A DNA stretch of 64,000 nt, taken from contig NZ_SJPI01000001.1 of assembly GCF_007859865.1 (NCBI RefSeq), positions 372,001 to 436,000 on the forward strand, read 5' to 3'. Below the pieces are notes generated by a model, which saw only the letters and a program-made list of their open reading frames with translations, had not been told where the DNA came from and did no database searches. Every line of letters begins with the position of its first letter. Position 1 is the stretch's first letter. Source of the DNA: Rubripirellula amarantea (GTDB lineage: Bacteria; Planctomycetota; Planctomycetia; Pirellulales; Pirellulaceae). Of the stretch, positions 8,845 to 17,438 are shown one piece after another. Position numbers and translations under genes: made by a program.

Positions 8845-9864
8845 ATGAGGTGGCGTTTGCTGTTTGCCTTAATCGGCTTGTCCATCACGGGCGTGTCATC
8901 TTTGGGACAAAGACCGCCTGAGGCTGAAGGTCTCCCCCCGCAACGACGGGACTCAGGTGACGGCGAGGAACTACACGCCGACTACTTCAAACCCTCGGGC
9001 GTCGTGCGTTTTCAACTTGTCCAAGCTCGGATCTGTTTGGATGCACCAAGGCATCGCAAAGGCTCACAAAGCCGTACCGAAAACCAGATCTACGAAAGTA
9101 TCACGGTTACCGCCAATCGCGGCATTCCCTCAGTTCATTACATTTGCGAGACGCCTCAGCAGTCGATCACACTGCACGTTCAGGATGCACAGCACCTCAG
9201 GATCGAATCGCACATTTCAGATGACGGCAACGGCACCGCCCAACGTTGCGTCCTTGATCAGCCCGAAACCGGAATGATTACCCTGGCCATTGGTGACTTG
9301 ACGTCGGAATCGGCGCAGTCCTATCAATCCAGCAACCTGCTGCATTTGCGCCTGCAAACACCGGAGATTTTCGACAAACACTTTGCTCGAGTGATTTCCA
9401 GGATGCTACATGGCGAGTCGCTCAAGCACCTTAGCGAGCGAACTCTGCAAGCCGTGATCGCCGAATCACGCCAGCCAATTGTTCTGAACCAGCAGCAAGT
9501 CGAAGCATTGATCCAGCAACTAGACCATCCACAGCGACGCAAGCGAGTCCAGGCCGAACGAGAACTGCTGAGTCACGGAACGTCAATCCTACCGATGCTT
9601 CATCAGTCGCTTGATCACGACCGACTTTCCGTTGAGCAACGATCTTGTATCAAAGCGATCCTGTCTCGACTGCGACCAACAACGCCGGATCGCCCTGCAT
9701 CACTTGCGAAGATGCTGATCAACGATGCGTCATATTGGGAAGCCGTGATTCCTGAGCTTAGCTTTGTACAGCGAGAGATAGCTGACGCACGGTTTACATC
9801 TCTGGGTTGCGAAACCACGTTCATCAGCAACCCCGCTCCCAAGGCTCGACTGTCCGAAAGGTGA
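8845..9864 (+). CDS. Secreted hypothetical protein
   Basis: The ATG at 8845 lies behind the purine-rich 'GGGGAAGGAACAGGG' and gives 339 residues starting with a signal peptide (basic start, then 'LLFALIGLSITGVSSLGQ'). Residues ~50-190 look beta-rich; residues ~210-290 are helical with 'RKRVQAERELLSHG' and 'LPMLHQSLDH', reminiscent of a single HEAT-like pair. Its last part has no recognisable domain. I do not recognise the family; it resembles the many planctomycete exported proteins without known function. It is flanked by non-coding DNA on both sides and looks monocistronic. The 190 bases upstream hold no clear hairpin. Confidence 0.7.
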   Translation: MRWRLLFALIGLSITGVSSLGQRPPEAEGLPPQRRDSGDGEELHADYFKPSGVVRFQLVQARICLDAPRHRKGSQSRTENQIYESITVTANRGIPSVHYICETPQQSITLHVQDAQHLRIESHISDDGNGTAQRCVLDQPETGMITLAIGDLTSESAQSYQSSNLLHLRLQTPEIFDKHFARVISRMLHGESLKHLSERTLQAVIAESRQPIVLNQQQVEALIQQLDHPQRRKRVQAERELLSHGTSILPMLHQSLDHDRLSVEQRSCIKAILSRLRPTTPDRPASLAKMLINDASYWEAVIPELSFVQREIADARFTSLGCETTFISNPAPKARLSER

Positions 9865-10042
9865 GTAGACACCGGTTTCGGCGAAGACAGGTATGATCAC
9901 GTGGATAGAAATATCTTTGTGGTCAGACCAAAGTGTTCGGTGTTGCCTTGGCAATCCCAGCTAGTTGAATGAAACGTATCAGCAAGCCAACGCAGTAGAG
10001 AATTGACTCTGCCGCAGAATCAAAATCCACACGTGATGAGCG

Positions 10043-10246
10043 TCACGGCGAACTCTTGTTCTTCAGGTTCTTGTCCAGACGCTCTGCCATTTCTTTCGCT
10101 TTGCGATCTTCCTTTCGCTTCAACTTCTCGAAAGGATCGCTGTACTTGATCCACCAAGCCCATAGCTGTCGCAAATACTGCACTGCGTCCCTTTCCAAAG
10201 ACATGATTCTCGGTCTAAATAGATCGGGCCAGAATTGAACTGACAT
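10043..10246 (-). CDS. Small basic hypothetical protein
   Basis: A 67-residue frame starts at the ATG at 10246; a later ATG at 10204 would give 53 residues. The C-terminal half is a strongly charged helix with 'KLKRKEDRKAKEMAERL' preceded by a Trp-rich 'LWAWWIKYSDP'. The amphipathic, lysine-rich ending and the Trp cluster look protein-like rather than random, but there is no recognisable domain and the ribosome binding site is weak. The 228 bases on its 5' side (10247-10475) hold an imperfect hairpin around 10366-10386 (GACTC-GAGAA-GAGTC) and nothing else I can name. Real-gene status is uncertain. Confidence 0.42.
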   Translation of the reverse strand: MSVQFWPDLFRPRIMSLERDAVQYLRQLWAWWIKYSDPFEKLKRKEDRKAKEMAERLDKNLKNKSSP

Positions 10247-10475
10247 ATCGGGCCGACCTCGGTCCCGATGCTCACCAATACGCCGCCGATCTCTTGGCTG
10301 TTTCAAGCCACCAGTACTCAGGAGCCGGTTACACGTAACTCTCAGCACCGATTCGCGAAGACTTGACTCGAGAAGAGTCGAAGTCGGAGATTATCTTCGA
10401 CGAAGACAATTTCATGGCAATCGCTAAACGCAAACCTTCAACGGATCTTACCGCGGTGTTCACATTTGCAGTTTG

Positions 10476-10853
10476 CTAACGCGATAGAGGCGCGTTGTAG
10501 AGGATTTCGAACAAGAAAATCCCAGAAGAATGCCCGTCGGAAAACTGAATGTTGTAGCCGTACTGCCCGACTGGCTGCATAGCCTCGATTCGCAACGGAC
10601 GCGCCTCGGCGGCTGACAGGACAGGTAACAACATGGCGCTCTTTGGCTTCTCGGCATCGTTTTCGAGGGCTCGTTTTTTCTCTCGGCAAGTTGCACAAGG
10701 GCAGGCCTTACGAAGTTGATCGACTGTCCATCGCGTTACCTTTCCATCATTGAAATGAATCAGGATCACGTTGTTTCCATCTCGTTCAATTGATTCCGGC
10801 ATGCAGCCTGCGGGCATGGACGTGTCGTCGGGATTGGCAGTGGGTTCAGACAT
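10476..10853 (-). CDS. DUF971 / gamma-butyrobetaine hydroxylase N-terminal-like protein
   Basis: The protein of 125 residues (ATG at 10853; an upstream in-frame start at 10925 would add 24 residues) matches the DUF971 family, the small domain also found at the N-terminus of gamma-butyrobetaine hydroxylase. The typical features are visible: 'PESIERDGNNVILIHFNDG' giving the first strands, 'WTVDQLRKACPCATCR' with a Cys cluster that can bind metal, and 'VGQYGYNIQFSDGHSSGIF' near the end. Stand-alone members are often linked to iron-sulfur cluster metabolism, but nothing here confirms that. It lies 111 bases downstream of the PaaK-like gene on the same strand, so co-transcription is possible. Confidence 0.85.
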   Translation of the reverse strand: MSEPTANPDDTSMPAGCMPESIERDGNNVILIHFNDGKVTRWTVDQLRKACPCATCREKKRALENDAEKPKSAMLLPVLSAAEARPLRIEAMQPVGQYGYNIQFSDGHSSGIFLFEILYNAPLSR

Positions 10854-10964
10854 ATGTTGACTTGAAAGCGGCGAACGAGGGACACCTAATGTTTGGCATC
10901 GACGATTCAGACACCATTGGATCAAAGTTGTTGCTTTTTGACGACGGGCAGTTGTCGGCCACCA

Positions 10965-12233
10965 TCAACGCAAATCCACCACACGCTTCGACTTGGCTTC
11001 AAAACGGGGCAATTCACCTACTGACAGCGATCGGACATCAATCCGCATCGCCAACCGTTCTCGCAACAATTGAGCTAACTTGGTTGCACTCTGAGTATTT
11101 CCTTCCAACCCCACCGACAATTGATCCATCTCATCGACGCGAGTGATCGTAATTTGAAATTCTGCAGATGGCTCTATTTCCCGAACGATTGCTTCGACGC
11201 TACTTGGAAACACGTTCACACCTCGAATAACGACCATGTCATCGGCTCTTCCCAACACGCCACCATCGAGCCAAAGATAAGGAATCGAATGTCCATGCTG
11301 TCGGAACGGACGCACGATATCACCGGTGCGATACCGGATTGCTGGTCCCCCATGTCGCCCCAAATTTGTTAGCACCAACTCACCTTCCTCGCCATCCTTA
11401 CACGGATGCCCACTCGGATGCTGATCACTGATCTGCAACACTTCCGCAATGAACTCCGCTTCATTGACGTGCAACCCTTTGCCATCGTCACTACCAAAAC
11501 CCCAAGCACCGACTTCGCTGCCACCAGCATGGTCAATGACCTTCGCCCCCCAGGTCTGTTTGATACGAGCGCGAACTGTTGGCAATGATCCGCCTGGCTC
11601 GCCCGCGACGATCACTCGCGTTACGGAACTGGAAACGAGATCAAAACCAATCTCATCGGCAACTTTCCCTAAGTGCAAGGCATAGGTGGGAGTGCAACAA
11701 ACGATCGTGCATTTGTGATGCTCGATCATCTTTAAGCGAGACTCGCTTGATACGCCTCCACCGGGAACCACCAGTGCGCCTCGCTGAACCAAGGAGTCGT
11801 TGGCTGTCCAGAAGCCGATGAAGGGACCGAACGAAAATGCCATCAGGGCAACGTCCTCGGCATTCACATTCGCGGCATCAAGCACTGCATCCCAGCACCT
11901 CAACCACCATCGCCAATCTTCCAAGGTATCGAGAACCACCATGGGATGTCCTTGCGTACCACTGGTTTGATGCAATCGTGAGTAGTGATGCTTTGGCAAG
12001 TCAAAAATGCGTGCAGGCAATCCCGGCTTGGAACTCACCAGATCATCTTTGCACAACAGCGGCAGATCGATGAGCTGGTCCGGCGAGGTTAAAGGAAGCG
12101 ACAATCCAGCGAATCGACTTTTGTAGAAAGGCCGTTGGATGGCTTTGCTCAACACCTCGTTCAAACGCATCAACTGACTGGTCTGGAGCTCGCTGAAGGT
12201 TGGAAAACCGGTACGTTCTTTGTGATCCGACAA
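10965..12233 (-). CDS. PaaK-like phenylacetate-CoA ligase family enzyme
   Basis: This 422-residue protein is an ANL-superfamily adenylate-forming enzyme of the PaaK type, which activates a carboxylic acid with ATP, usually onto coenzyme A. Visible motifs are the phosphate loop 'HQTSGTQGHP' (~89-98), 'FSFGPFIGFW', 'VAGEPGG' (~217-223), 'YRTGD' (~303-307), and the C-terminal hinge 'GRADDMVVIRGVNVFP'. 'FYKSRF' and 'LPLLCKDDL' near the N-terminus are also PaaK-like. No paa catabolic genes are nearby, so phenylacetate is unlikely to be proven as substrate; other aryl or acyl substrates are equally possible. It diverges from the first DUF1559 gene. Confidence 0.87.
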   Translation of the reverse strand: MSDHKERTGFPTFSELQTSQLMRLNEVLSKAIQRPFYKSRFAGLSLPLTSPDQLIDLPLLCKDDLVSSKPGLPARIFDLPKHHYSRLHQTSGTQGHPMVVLDTLEDWRWWLRCWDAVLDAANVNAEDVALMAFSFGPFIGFWTANDSLVQRGALVVPGGGVSSESRLKMIEHHKCTIVCCTPTYALHLGKVADEIGFDLVSSSVTRVIVAGEPGGSLPTVRARIKQTWGAKVIDHAGGSEVGAWGFGSDDGKGLHVNEAEFIAEVLQISDQHPSGHPCKDGEEGELVLTNLGRHGGPAIRYRTGDIVRPFRQHGHSIPYLWLDGGVLGRADDMVVIRGVNVFPSSVEAIVREIEPSAEFQITITRVDEMDQLSVGLEGNTQSATKLAQLLRERLAMRIDVRSLSVGELPRFEAKSKRVVDLR

Positions 12234-12346
12234 GTCAATGTCCCGAAGTCAGGTGTGGAATGCGGATTGCGAATGTGAAGATCTCGTGATGCTCCTTTGC
12301 CCTCCTAATTTAACAGCAAGCCAGTTTGTTGACTGCTAGCCTAAGA

Positions 12347-12377
12347 AGGTGCCAAAACCCCTGCTTACTTGGCACCT
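12347..12377. promoter_or_regulatory. 9-bp perfect inverted repeat in divergent intergenic region
   Basis: The 320-base gap between the divergent PaaK-like and DUF1559 genes contains AGGTGCCAA at 12347-12355 and its exact complement TTGGCACCT at 12369-12377, with a 13-base spacer. No T-run follows, so it reads more like an operator or leader hairpin than a terminator. No other gene is seen in 12234-12553. Confidence 0.5.
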
Positions 12378-12553
12378 AGTGCGGCCACTGAATTCGAAAT
12401 GTTTTGAGGGGAGCGGAGGGGTCGCGACAGCAATTATGAAGAGTCTGTGAGCCCGCTAATTCGCTGTTGCATCACGTGCCGATGCCGTCAGAATCCCTGT
12501 CGTGCAAGGGACGCGATGAAGGAGTTTCAGAGCGGTGCCCTAGCGAGAACAAC

Positions 12554-13816
12554 ATGTCTGAACGAAGCATGCCGGCTCGGATCCCCACGCTTAACACCCG
12601 CCGTCGCGATTTACACGCGACACACAATGGCTTCACGCTCATTGAAATGCTGGTCGTTATTTCGATCATCGGCATCCTTGCTTCGTTGCTATTGCCGGCC
12701 GTTTCCAAGGCCCGAGAAGCCGCCAGAGCAGTGCAGTGCCAAAGTAACCTCAAGAACTTCGGTGTTGTGTTTGCCGCTTATTCCAACTCGGCTCCCGACG
12801 GGTCGTTTTGCAGTGGTGCATTCGATCTTAAGCGTGACGGTGTGCCCACGGAAATCGGATGGGTCGCTGACTTGGTAAACCGCGGAGTGCTCACGAGTGA
12901 GATGCGTTGCCCCAGCACAAGCGCCGAAACAAGCAGCGCTATTGAAGATTTGCTGACGCTTTCAACCTCTGAATTTCTAAAGGACGATTGCCATGATCGT
13001 TTGGGAGCCGAAACGTTTACTAATGAATTAGGGCAAACCGTCACCAACGTGTGTCGCAAAATAGCGGATGATTCGCTGGCCCCGTCCAGTACCGCGCGTG
13101 CCAATTTAATCAATGCAAAACTGCTCGAGCAGGGCTACAACACAAACTTCGCTGCATCGTGGTTTCTTGTTCGCAACGAACTTCGACTTGATGAGAACGG
13201 AAATCCAAAAGCGGGAGATTCCGCTTGCACGGACACGGACCCGAAAGGTCGAAACGTCACCCGCGGACCGCTCACGACGAAGGCACTCGATGGCGGTAAA
13301 GCTTCATCGAGTACCGTCCCATTCCTATGCGACGCCGCAGTTTCCGGGTTTCTATCCGCTCAAGTTGGCGAAATGGCCAGTGGAGCTTTTTATACGACAT
13401 CGATCGTGGGCAGCCCGATTGGGAACACCGTCGAAGTCGACAACGATGCTGACGGCGTGCCTGAAACCACCAGCACTCACTTCATGGAACTACCGGTCAT
13501 CGCCAGCGGAACCCCACGCGAAGGCGCAAGCGGTTGGCTCAAGACCTGGAACCACGACACACGTCAAGACTATCGCGGAATGCTGCCCGTTCACCAAGGA
13601 ACCGCCAACGTTTTAATGGCTGACGGTTCAGTGCGAGGCATCATTGATATCAACAACGATGGCTTCATCAACAACGGCTTCGATGGCCCAGACGCAAGCG
13701 GATGGCCTGGGACCGCAACGATCTCGTCACCTTACTGGACCAACTCAAAAATCGAAGCCGAAACGCTGCAGCTCGCCAGCTACTTTTCTCTGCAATCCAA
13801 GGGCAGTGAAAACTAA
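12554..13816 (+). CDS. DUF1559 family protein with prepilin-type N-terminus
   Basis: This is a planctomycete DUF1559 protein of 420 residues. The N-terminus has a class III prepilin signal: a basic leader, then '[35 protein letters not shown]' in essence, with cleavage expected after the Gly and methylation of the Phe. The conserved '[12 protein letters not shown]' follows. The C-terminus carries the H-x9-D-G motif ('[12 protein letters not shown]') and directly after it an EF-hand-like loop 'DINNDGFIN'. The protein is probably exported and assembled or displayed by a type II secretion or type IV pilus-like machine, such as the one at 56945-64000, though that link is inference. I chose the ATG at 12554; earlier in-frame ATGs at 12467 and 12479 would lengthen the leader. 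Confidence 0.88.
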   Translation: MSERSMPARIPTLNTRRRDLHATHNGFTLIEMLVVISIIGILASLLLPAVSKAREAARAVQCQSNLKNFGVVFAAYSNSAPDGSFCSGAFDLKRDGVPTEIGWVADLVNRGVLTSEMRCPSTSAETSSAIEDLLTLSTSEFLKDDCHDRLGAETFTNELGQTVTNVCRKIADDSLAPSSTARANLINAKLLEQGYNTNFAASWFLVRNELRLDENGNPKAGDSACTDTDPKGRNVTRGPLTTKALDGGKASSSTVPFLCDAAVSGFLSAQVGEMASGAFYTTSIVGSPIGNTVEVDNDADGVPETTSTHFMELPVIASGTPREGASGWLKTWNHDTRQDYRGMLPVHQGTANVLMADGSVRGIIDINNDGFINNGFDGPDASGWPGTATISSPYWTNSKIEAETLQLASYFSLQSKGSEN

Positions 13817-14278
13817 TGCGTGCACTTACCAAATCCATTCTCGTTCTTATTCCGATCTCGAAGATTGTTGATCGGATTCCGTCACTTAAGGGAGGAAAGC
13901 GACCTAACCAATTTCGACACCGATAAAGTTTAGGCCTGCGTTTGCGGTGGGTAGCTTTGAGGCTGAAGCAATCAGCATCAATGTAGGCACCGACAACGGC
14001 AAAGGAAGCACCAATCAATCTTGGTCTTATCAACCTTAAGAAAAAGTTCGGTCGCTTTCCAAGAAACCTCGCCCAGTAATCGCTAAGTCGAGCAATTGCC
14101 AAGTGAGGAAGCAATGAACGGGACTTCGATCCTGTTCTTTTAACGAAGTACAGCAGAGTGGGCAGCGAGAACGTAAACGGGTCAATGTAGACGCCACTCG
14201 CCACCACACTCCACCTAACTAGCCCCATTCTGACCGAAAACAGTGTTTTTCGTCCAGAGAAATCCAAGGAATTTACTT
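13817..14278. other. Non-coding spacer/leader with long-range inverted repeat
   Basis: These 462 bases between the two DUF1559 genes hold no convincing gene; an antisense frame of 199 codons running into the first gene is basic, Arg/Ser/Leu-rich and looks random. GGAAAGCGACC at 13894-13904 is exactly complementary to GGTCGCTTTCC at 14050-14060, so an RNA could close a ~145-base loop. A degenerate 15-base direct repeat (ATCAATGTAGGCACC at 13977-13991, GTCAATGTAGACGCC at 14181-14195, 12 of 15 identical) is also present. A promoter or 5' leader for the second gene probably lies here, but I cannot assign boxes. Confidence 0.5.
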
Positions 14279-15577
14279 ATGTCGCGTATGCGAAAAGCGG
14301 GTTTTACCCTCATCGAATTGTTGGTGGTTATCGCCATCATCGCCCTTTTGGCAGCTCTCCTCCTTCCAGCCATCACCAAGGCTCGTGAAGCTGCTCGTCA
14401 AGCACAATGCCAAGCCAACCTCAAGAACGTTGGTGTTGGTCTGTTCAAGTTCAGCAACCGTGACCCACAAACCCGCTACAGCTCGGGTGCTTCGGACTTC
14501 CGTCGTGACGGATGCATGGACACCTACGGCTGGGTTGCCGACATCGTTAACGTTGGCGATGGCAACATGAACGAGTCGCTTGACCCATCGAACCCACTCA
14601 AGGGTTCAGAAAAGCTTAACGACCTTCTTGGCCAAAACACTGACTCGTCCGACGGGAAAGACGGCGCTCCAGTATCGCGTCTGCGTGCTGGTGTTTGCGG
14701 CTCGGCGACGTTCCCAGGAACGACTATTACGGGCGGCGGAACGCGTTTTGCCGGAACCGGGAATGACACAACAGAGCGTGCTGAGTTGGTATCCCGCTAC
14801 TTCCTGACCAGCGGTTACAACACCAACTATGCCGCTAGCTGGCACATGGTCCGTGGCATGATCAAAACCCAGAACCTAACGCCAGGCGTTAACGGTCCAG
14901 GTGGATTGCACAGCGCAGCCAACGCGCAGTTCAAGGGCCTTGGTGCCACAACCGGCCCTCTTACCGCCAGCGTGATGGACAAGAGCCGAGTCAGCAGCAG
15001 CAATGTCGGCATGGTCGGTTGTGCAGCGCCTGGCGACCTTGACGAAGCCATCCTTGATCTTGCGATTGCTCATGGTCCGGCTACCAGCCAGGAACTTTTC
15101 GCCAATGGTTCGACTGAGTCAGTGACCTACATCAATGCTGGTGACTTGCTGTCCGAAGCCTTCAACGATGGTCCTGCGTATGTTGACGCCACGGGCGACA
15201 ACGTTCGTTTGCTTGCAGCAGGTCAGTCTTTGGTCAACCAAGTCAATTGCGAGCGTGGACAACCAACCACCGCATCGTGCCCAATGCCCACCGGACCTGT
15301 TGCCGGTAACGGCCAGGGTATCTACCTTCAAGACACTCGTGACTGGTTCGCCGTTCACCAAGGTAGCTTGAACCTTCTGATGGCCGACGGAAGCATCAAG
15401 ACGTTCTTCGACCAAAACGGCGACGGCTTCTTGAATCCTGGCTTCGTTGTTAGCCCAGCGGCAGACGATATCGACGGAGTTGGATACTCAGACGGCACTC
15501 TCGAAATGGCTCGCGACGACTTCTTCGCGGGCATCTTCTTGAACGACGCGTACGTCAAGGGAATCTTCGAGGATTGA
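14279..15577 (+). CDS. DUF1559 family protein, probably highly expressed
   Basis: A second DUF1559 protein, 432 residues, starting at the ATG at 14279, which has 'AAGGAA' about 7 bases ahead. The leader is very short ('MSRMRKAG') before the prepilin helix '[20 protein letters not shown]'; '[17 protein letters not shown]' follows. The C-terminus has H-x9-D-G ('[12 protein letters not shown]') and an EF-hand-like 'DQNGDGFLN'. Codon use differs from its neighbours: CGT for Arg, AAC for Asn, TTC for Phe and GTT for Val dominate, as expected for a highly expressed gene. It ends in a strong intrinsic terminator. It shares the 'YNTNFAASW'/'YNTNYAASW' block with the gene at 12554, so the two are paralogues. 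Confidence 0.92.
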   Translation: MSRMRKAGFTLIELLVVIAIIALLAALLLPAITKAREAARQAQCQANLKNVGVGLFKFSNRDPQTRYSSGASDFRRDGCMDTYGWVADIVNVGDGNMNESLDPSNPLKGSEKLNDLLGQNTDSSDGKDGAPVSRLRAGVCGSATFPGTTITGGGTRFAGTGNDTTERAELVSRYFLTSGYNTNYAASWHMVRGMIKTQNLTPGVNGPGGLHSAANAQFKGLGATTGPLTASVMDKSRVSSSNVGMVGCAAPGDLDEAILDLAIAHGPATSQELFANGSTESVTYINAGDLLSEAFNDGPAYVDATGDNVRLLAAGQSLVNQVNCERGQPTTASCPMPTGPVAGNGQGIYLQDTRDWFAVHQGSLNLLMADGSIKTFFDQNGDGFLNPGFVVSPAADDIDGVGYSDGTLEMARDDFFAGIFLNDAYVKGIFED

Positions 15578-15628
15578 TCTCGAAGTTTGAGTAGTCAGCT
15601 CGTCTGAGCAACTATTTAAAAAGTATCG

Positions 15629-15662
15629 CCTCCGCAGTTCGCAAGAGCTGCGGAGGTTTTTT
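15629..15662 (+). terminator. Intrinsic terminator of the DUF1559 gene
   Basis: CCTCCGCAG (15629-15637) pairs perfectly with CTGCGGAGG (15648-15656). The stem can extend by a T-G wobble, a T-A and a C-G pair to a GCAA tetraloop (15641-15644) of the stable GNRA class. Six T residues follow at 15657-15662. It sits 52 bases after the stop of the second DUF1559 gene. Confidence 0.93.
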
Positions 15663-15719
15663 ATTCAAATTCGATTGAAGACTTCGACTTCTATCTCTAA
15701 TTGAACCCGTGGAACCGTA

Positions 15720-17438
15720 GTGAAGCCAACGCTCTTATCAACATCGTCGTGTCTTGGCATTGTTCTCTTGTGGGTTACAGCCGTTCACTGCACAGGGATG
15801 GGTGGTGAATTCATTTTTGACGACAACACCTTGCTGCAAAATCCCTCGCTTCGCGACTTCTTCGGCTATGAATGGTTTCGCATCAAGCACCGACCAGTCG
15901 TCGCCGCTACCTTCGCAGCAAATTTTTCATTCGTCGGCGAAGAGCCACTCAGCTTTCACGTCGTCAACATAGCGGTTCATGTCGCGTCAGTTGGGTGCTT
16001 GTTCTTTTTGATCGAGCGGTCTTTATTGCTGTACCGGCCTGAGCTGCCTAACGTCCAGGCACAGATCATCGGATTAATTGCAGCGATGATTTGGGGGCTG
16101 CATCCGCTCTCGACCGCCGCTGTCGTGTATATCGTACAGAGAAGCGAAGCGATGGCATCGCTATTCATTATGATGACGCTGTTTTCATGGTCCAAAGCAT
16201 TTGGACGGACTTCGAATGAGCAACTAAACGTATCGCACGAAACAAGTAATTCGCATGTGTGGTGGGCAATCATTTCCATCGGGACGGCTTATTTGGCTTA
16301 CGGTAGTAAGGAACTATCTGCGGGGCTATGCGGCATCGTCATGTTGTACGACCGCACATTCATCGCCAAAGCTTGGCGTCCAATGAGCAGTCGCTGGCAG
16401 TGGTATTTGTTACTTGCGTTACCGCTAGCGATTGGTTGCTACCTGTTGCTGCCCGGAATGCTAAGTACTGATGTAGGACGGAATACAGTAGGGTTTCATC
16501 TGCCCGGCATGACGCCCTGGAGCTACTTGATGAGCCAGCCGTTTGTGTTTTTTCAGTATTTAAAACTAACGTTTCTCCCAATCAATCAGTCGCTTGATTA
16601 CGGCTGGCTACCCTCGAAAGACTGGCGTGTTCAGGCATTCGGTTTACTCGGATGGCTGTTGATTATTTGTGCCGCTATAACCCTATGGCGTCGTTCGCGT
16701 GGCCTCGTATTTTGTCTCGTCGCCGCGATGATTGTTTTAGCGCCCACTTCGACGATCGTTCCGCTGCAAGACATTATTTTCGAACATCGGATGTACTTTC
16801 CGTTGGCATGTTTCGTAGCCGCCTTTGTGAGTTGGCTGGGGCTTCGTTCAAAATATTCGTGTCCGATAAATGTCGACAGGCCAGCATTTCAATCATGGCA
16901 TCTGGTTGGGTTGCTTTTCATTCCACTATCGATTCTTTCCATCAATCGCAACATGGAGTGGTGGTCGGTACAGGGCATGTACGAAAACGACGTACGCAAC
17001 AATCCGAACAATCCGCGGGCGATTGTGGCCGCTGCGGGCGCCGTCGAAGACGATTCAGTCGATCCCGAGCCGACACTTCAGAGTCTCCGAAAGGCGATAA
17101 AGATTTCGAATGACAGAGGCTACTTCTATGCCGGTACCGACTACAAATGGACACGGTATTTAGCCGATATCTTGTTCTTGACGCGACGTGGAAATGAAGC
17201 GAAACCGCACTACGAAGCGGCACTAAAAATGAGTTATGACGATTTGCAGCGAACGGAGATCTTATTCCAGCTTGCCATGATCGCCTCAATGGATGGACGC
17301 AACGCAGAGGCCGAGCGATTGTTTCAAGAGAGTTTGGCGGGGCATCCTCAAATTCGCAAAGACGTCGAAACGGTCTATGCAGAACATCGACGTCGCTTGA
17401 CCGTGAAGGAAACGCCGGTTCGCGAGGTCATTCCGTGA
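15720..17438 (+). CDS. TMTC-like multispanning membrane protein with C-terminal TPRs
   Basis: This 572-residue protein starts at a GTG (15720) preceded by 'GTGGAAC'. It has about ten membrane helices and the layout of TMTC/PMT-type mannosyltransferases: 'FIFDDNTLLQNP' with the acidic pair in the first periplasmic loop, 'HRPVVAATF', 'SFHVVNIAVHV', then 'GLHPLSTAAVVYIVQRSE' and 'YGSKELSAGL'. The C-terminal ~150 residues are soluble with TPR-like pairs ('EAKPHYEAALKMSYDDLQRTEILFQLAMIASMDGRNAEAERLFQESL' in outline). Related eukaryotic proteins O-mannosylate targets with a lipid-linked donor, but bacterial members are mostly uncharacterised. The stop overlaps the start of the propeller lipoprotein gene (GTGA). 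Confidence 0.82.
   Translation: MKPTLLSTSSCLGIVLLWVTAVHCTGMGGEFIFDDNTLLQNPSLRDFFGYEWFRIKHRPVVAATFAANFSFVGEEPLSFHVVNIAVHVASVGCLFFLIERSLLLYRPELPNVQAQIIGLIAAMIWGLHPLSTAAVVYIVQRSEAMASLFIMMTLFSWSKAFGRTSNEQLNVSHETSNSHVWWAIISIGTAYLAYGSKELSAGLCGIVMLYDRTFIAKAWRPMSSRWQWYLLLALPLAIGCYLLLPGMLSTDVGRNTVGFHLPGMTPWSYLMSQPFVFFQYLKLTFLPINQSLDYGWLPSKDWRVQAFGLLGWLLIICAAITLWRRSRGLVFCLVAAMIVLAPTSTIVPLQDIIFEHRMYFPLACFVAAFVSWLGLRSKYSCPINVDRPAFQSWHLVGLLFIPLSILSINRNMEWWSVQGMYENDVRNNPNNPRAIVAAAGAVEDDSVDPEPTLQSLRKAIKISNDRGYFYAGTDYKWTRYLADILFLTRRGNEAKPHYEAALKMSYDDLQRTEILFQLAMIASMDGRNAEAERLFQESLAGHPQIRKDVETVYAEHRRRLTVKETPVREVIP

Noticed and set aside
13668-14267. 199-codon minus-strand frame between and into the DUF1559 genes
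   Set aside because: It overlaps the end of the first DUF1559 gene, is Arg/Ser/Leu-rich without domain pattern, starts without a ribosome binding site and looks like a chance frame.
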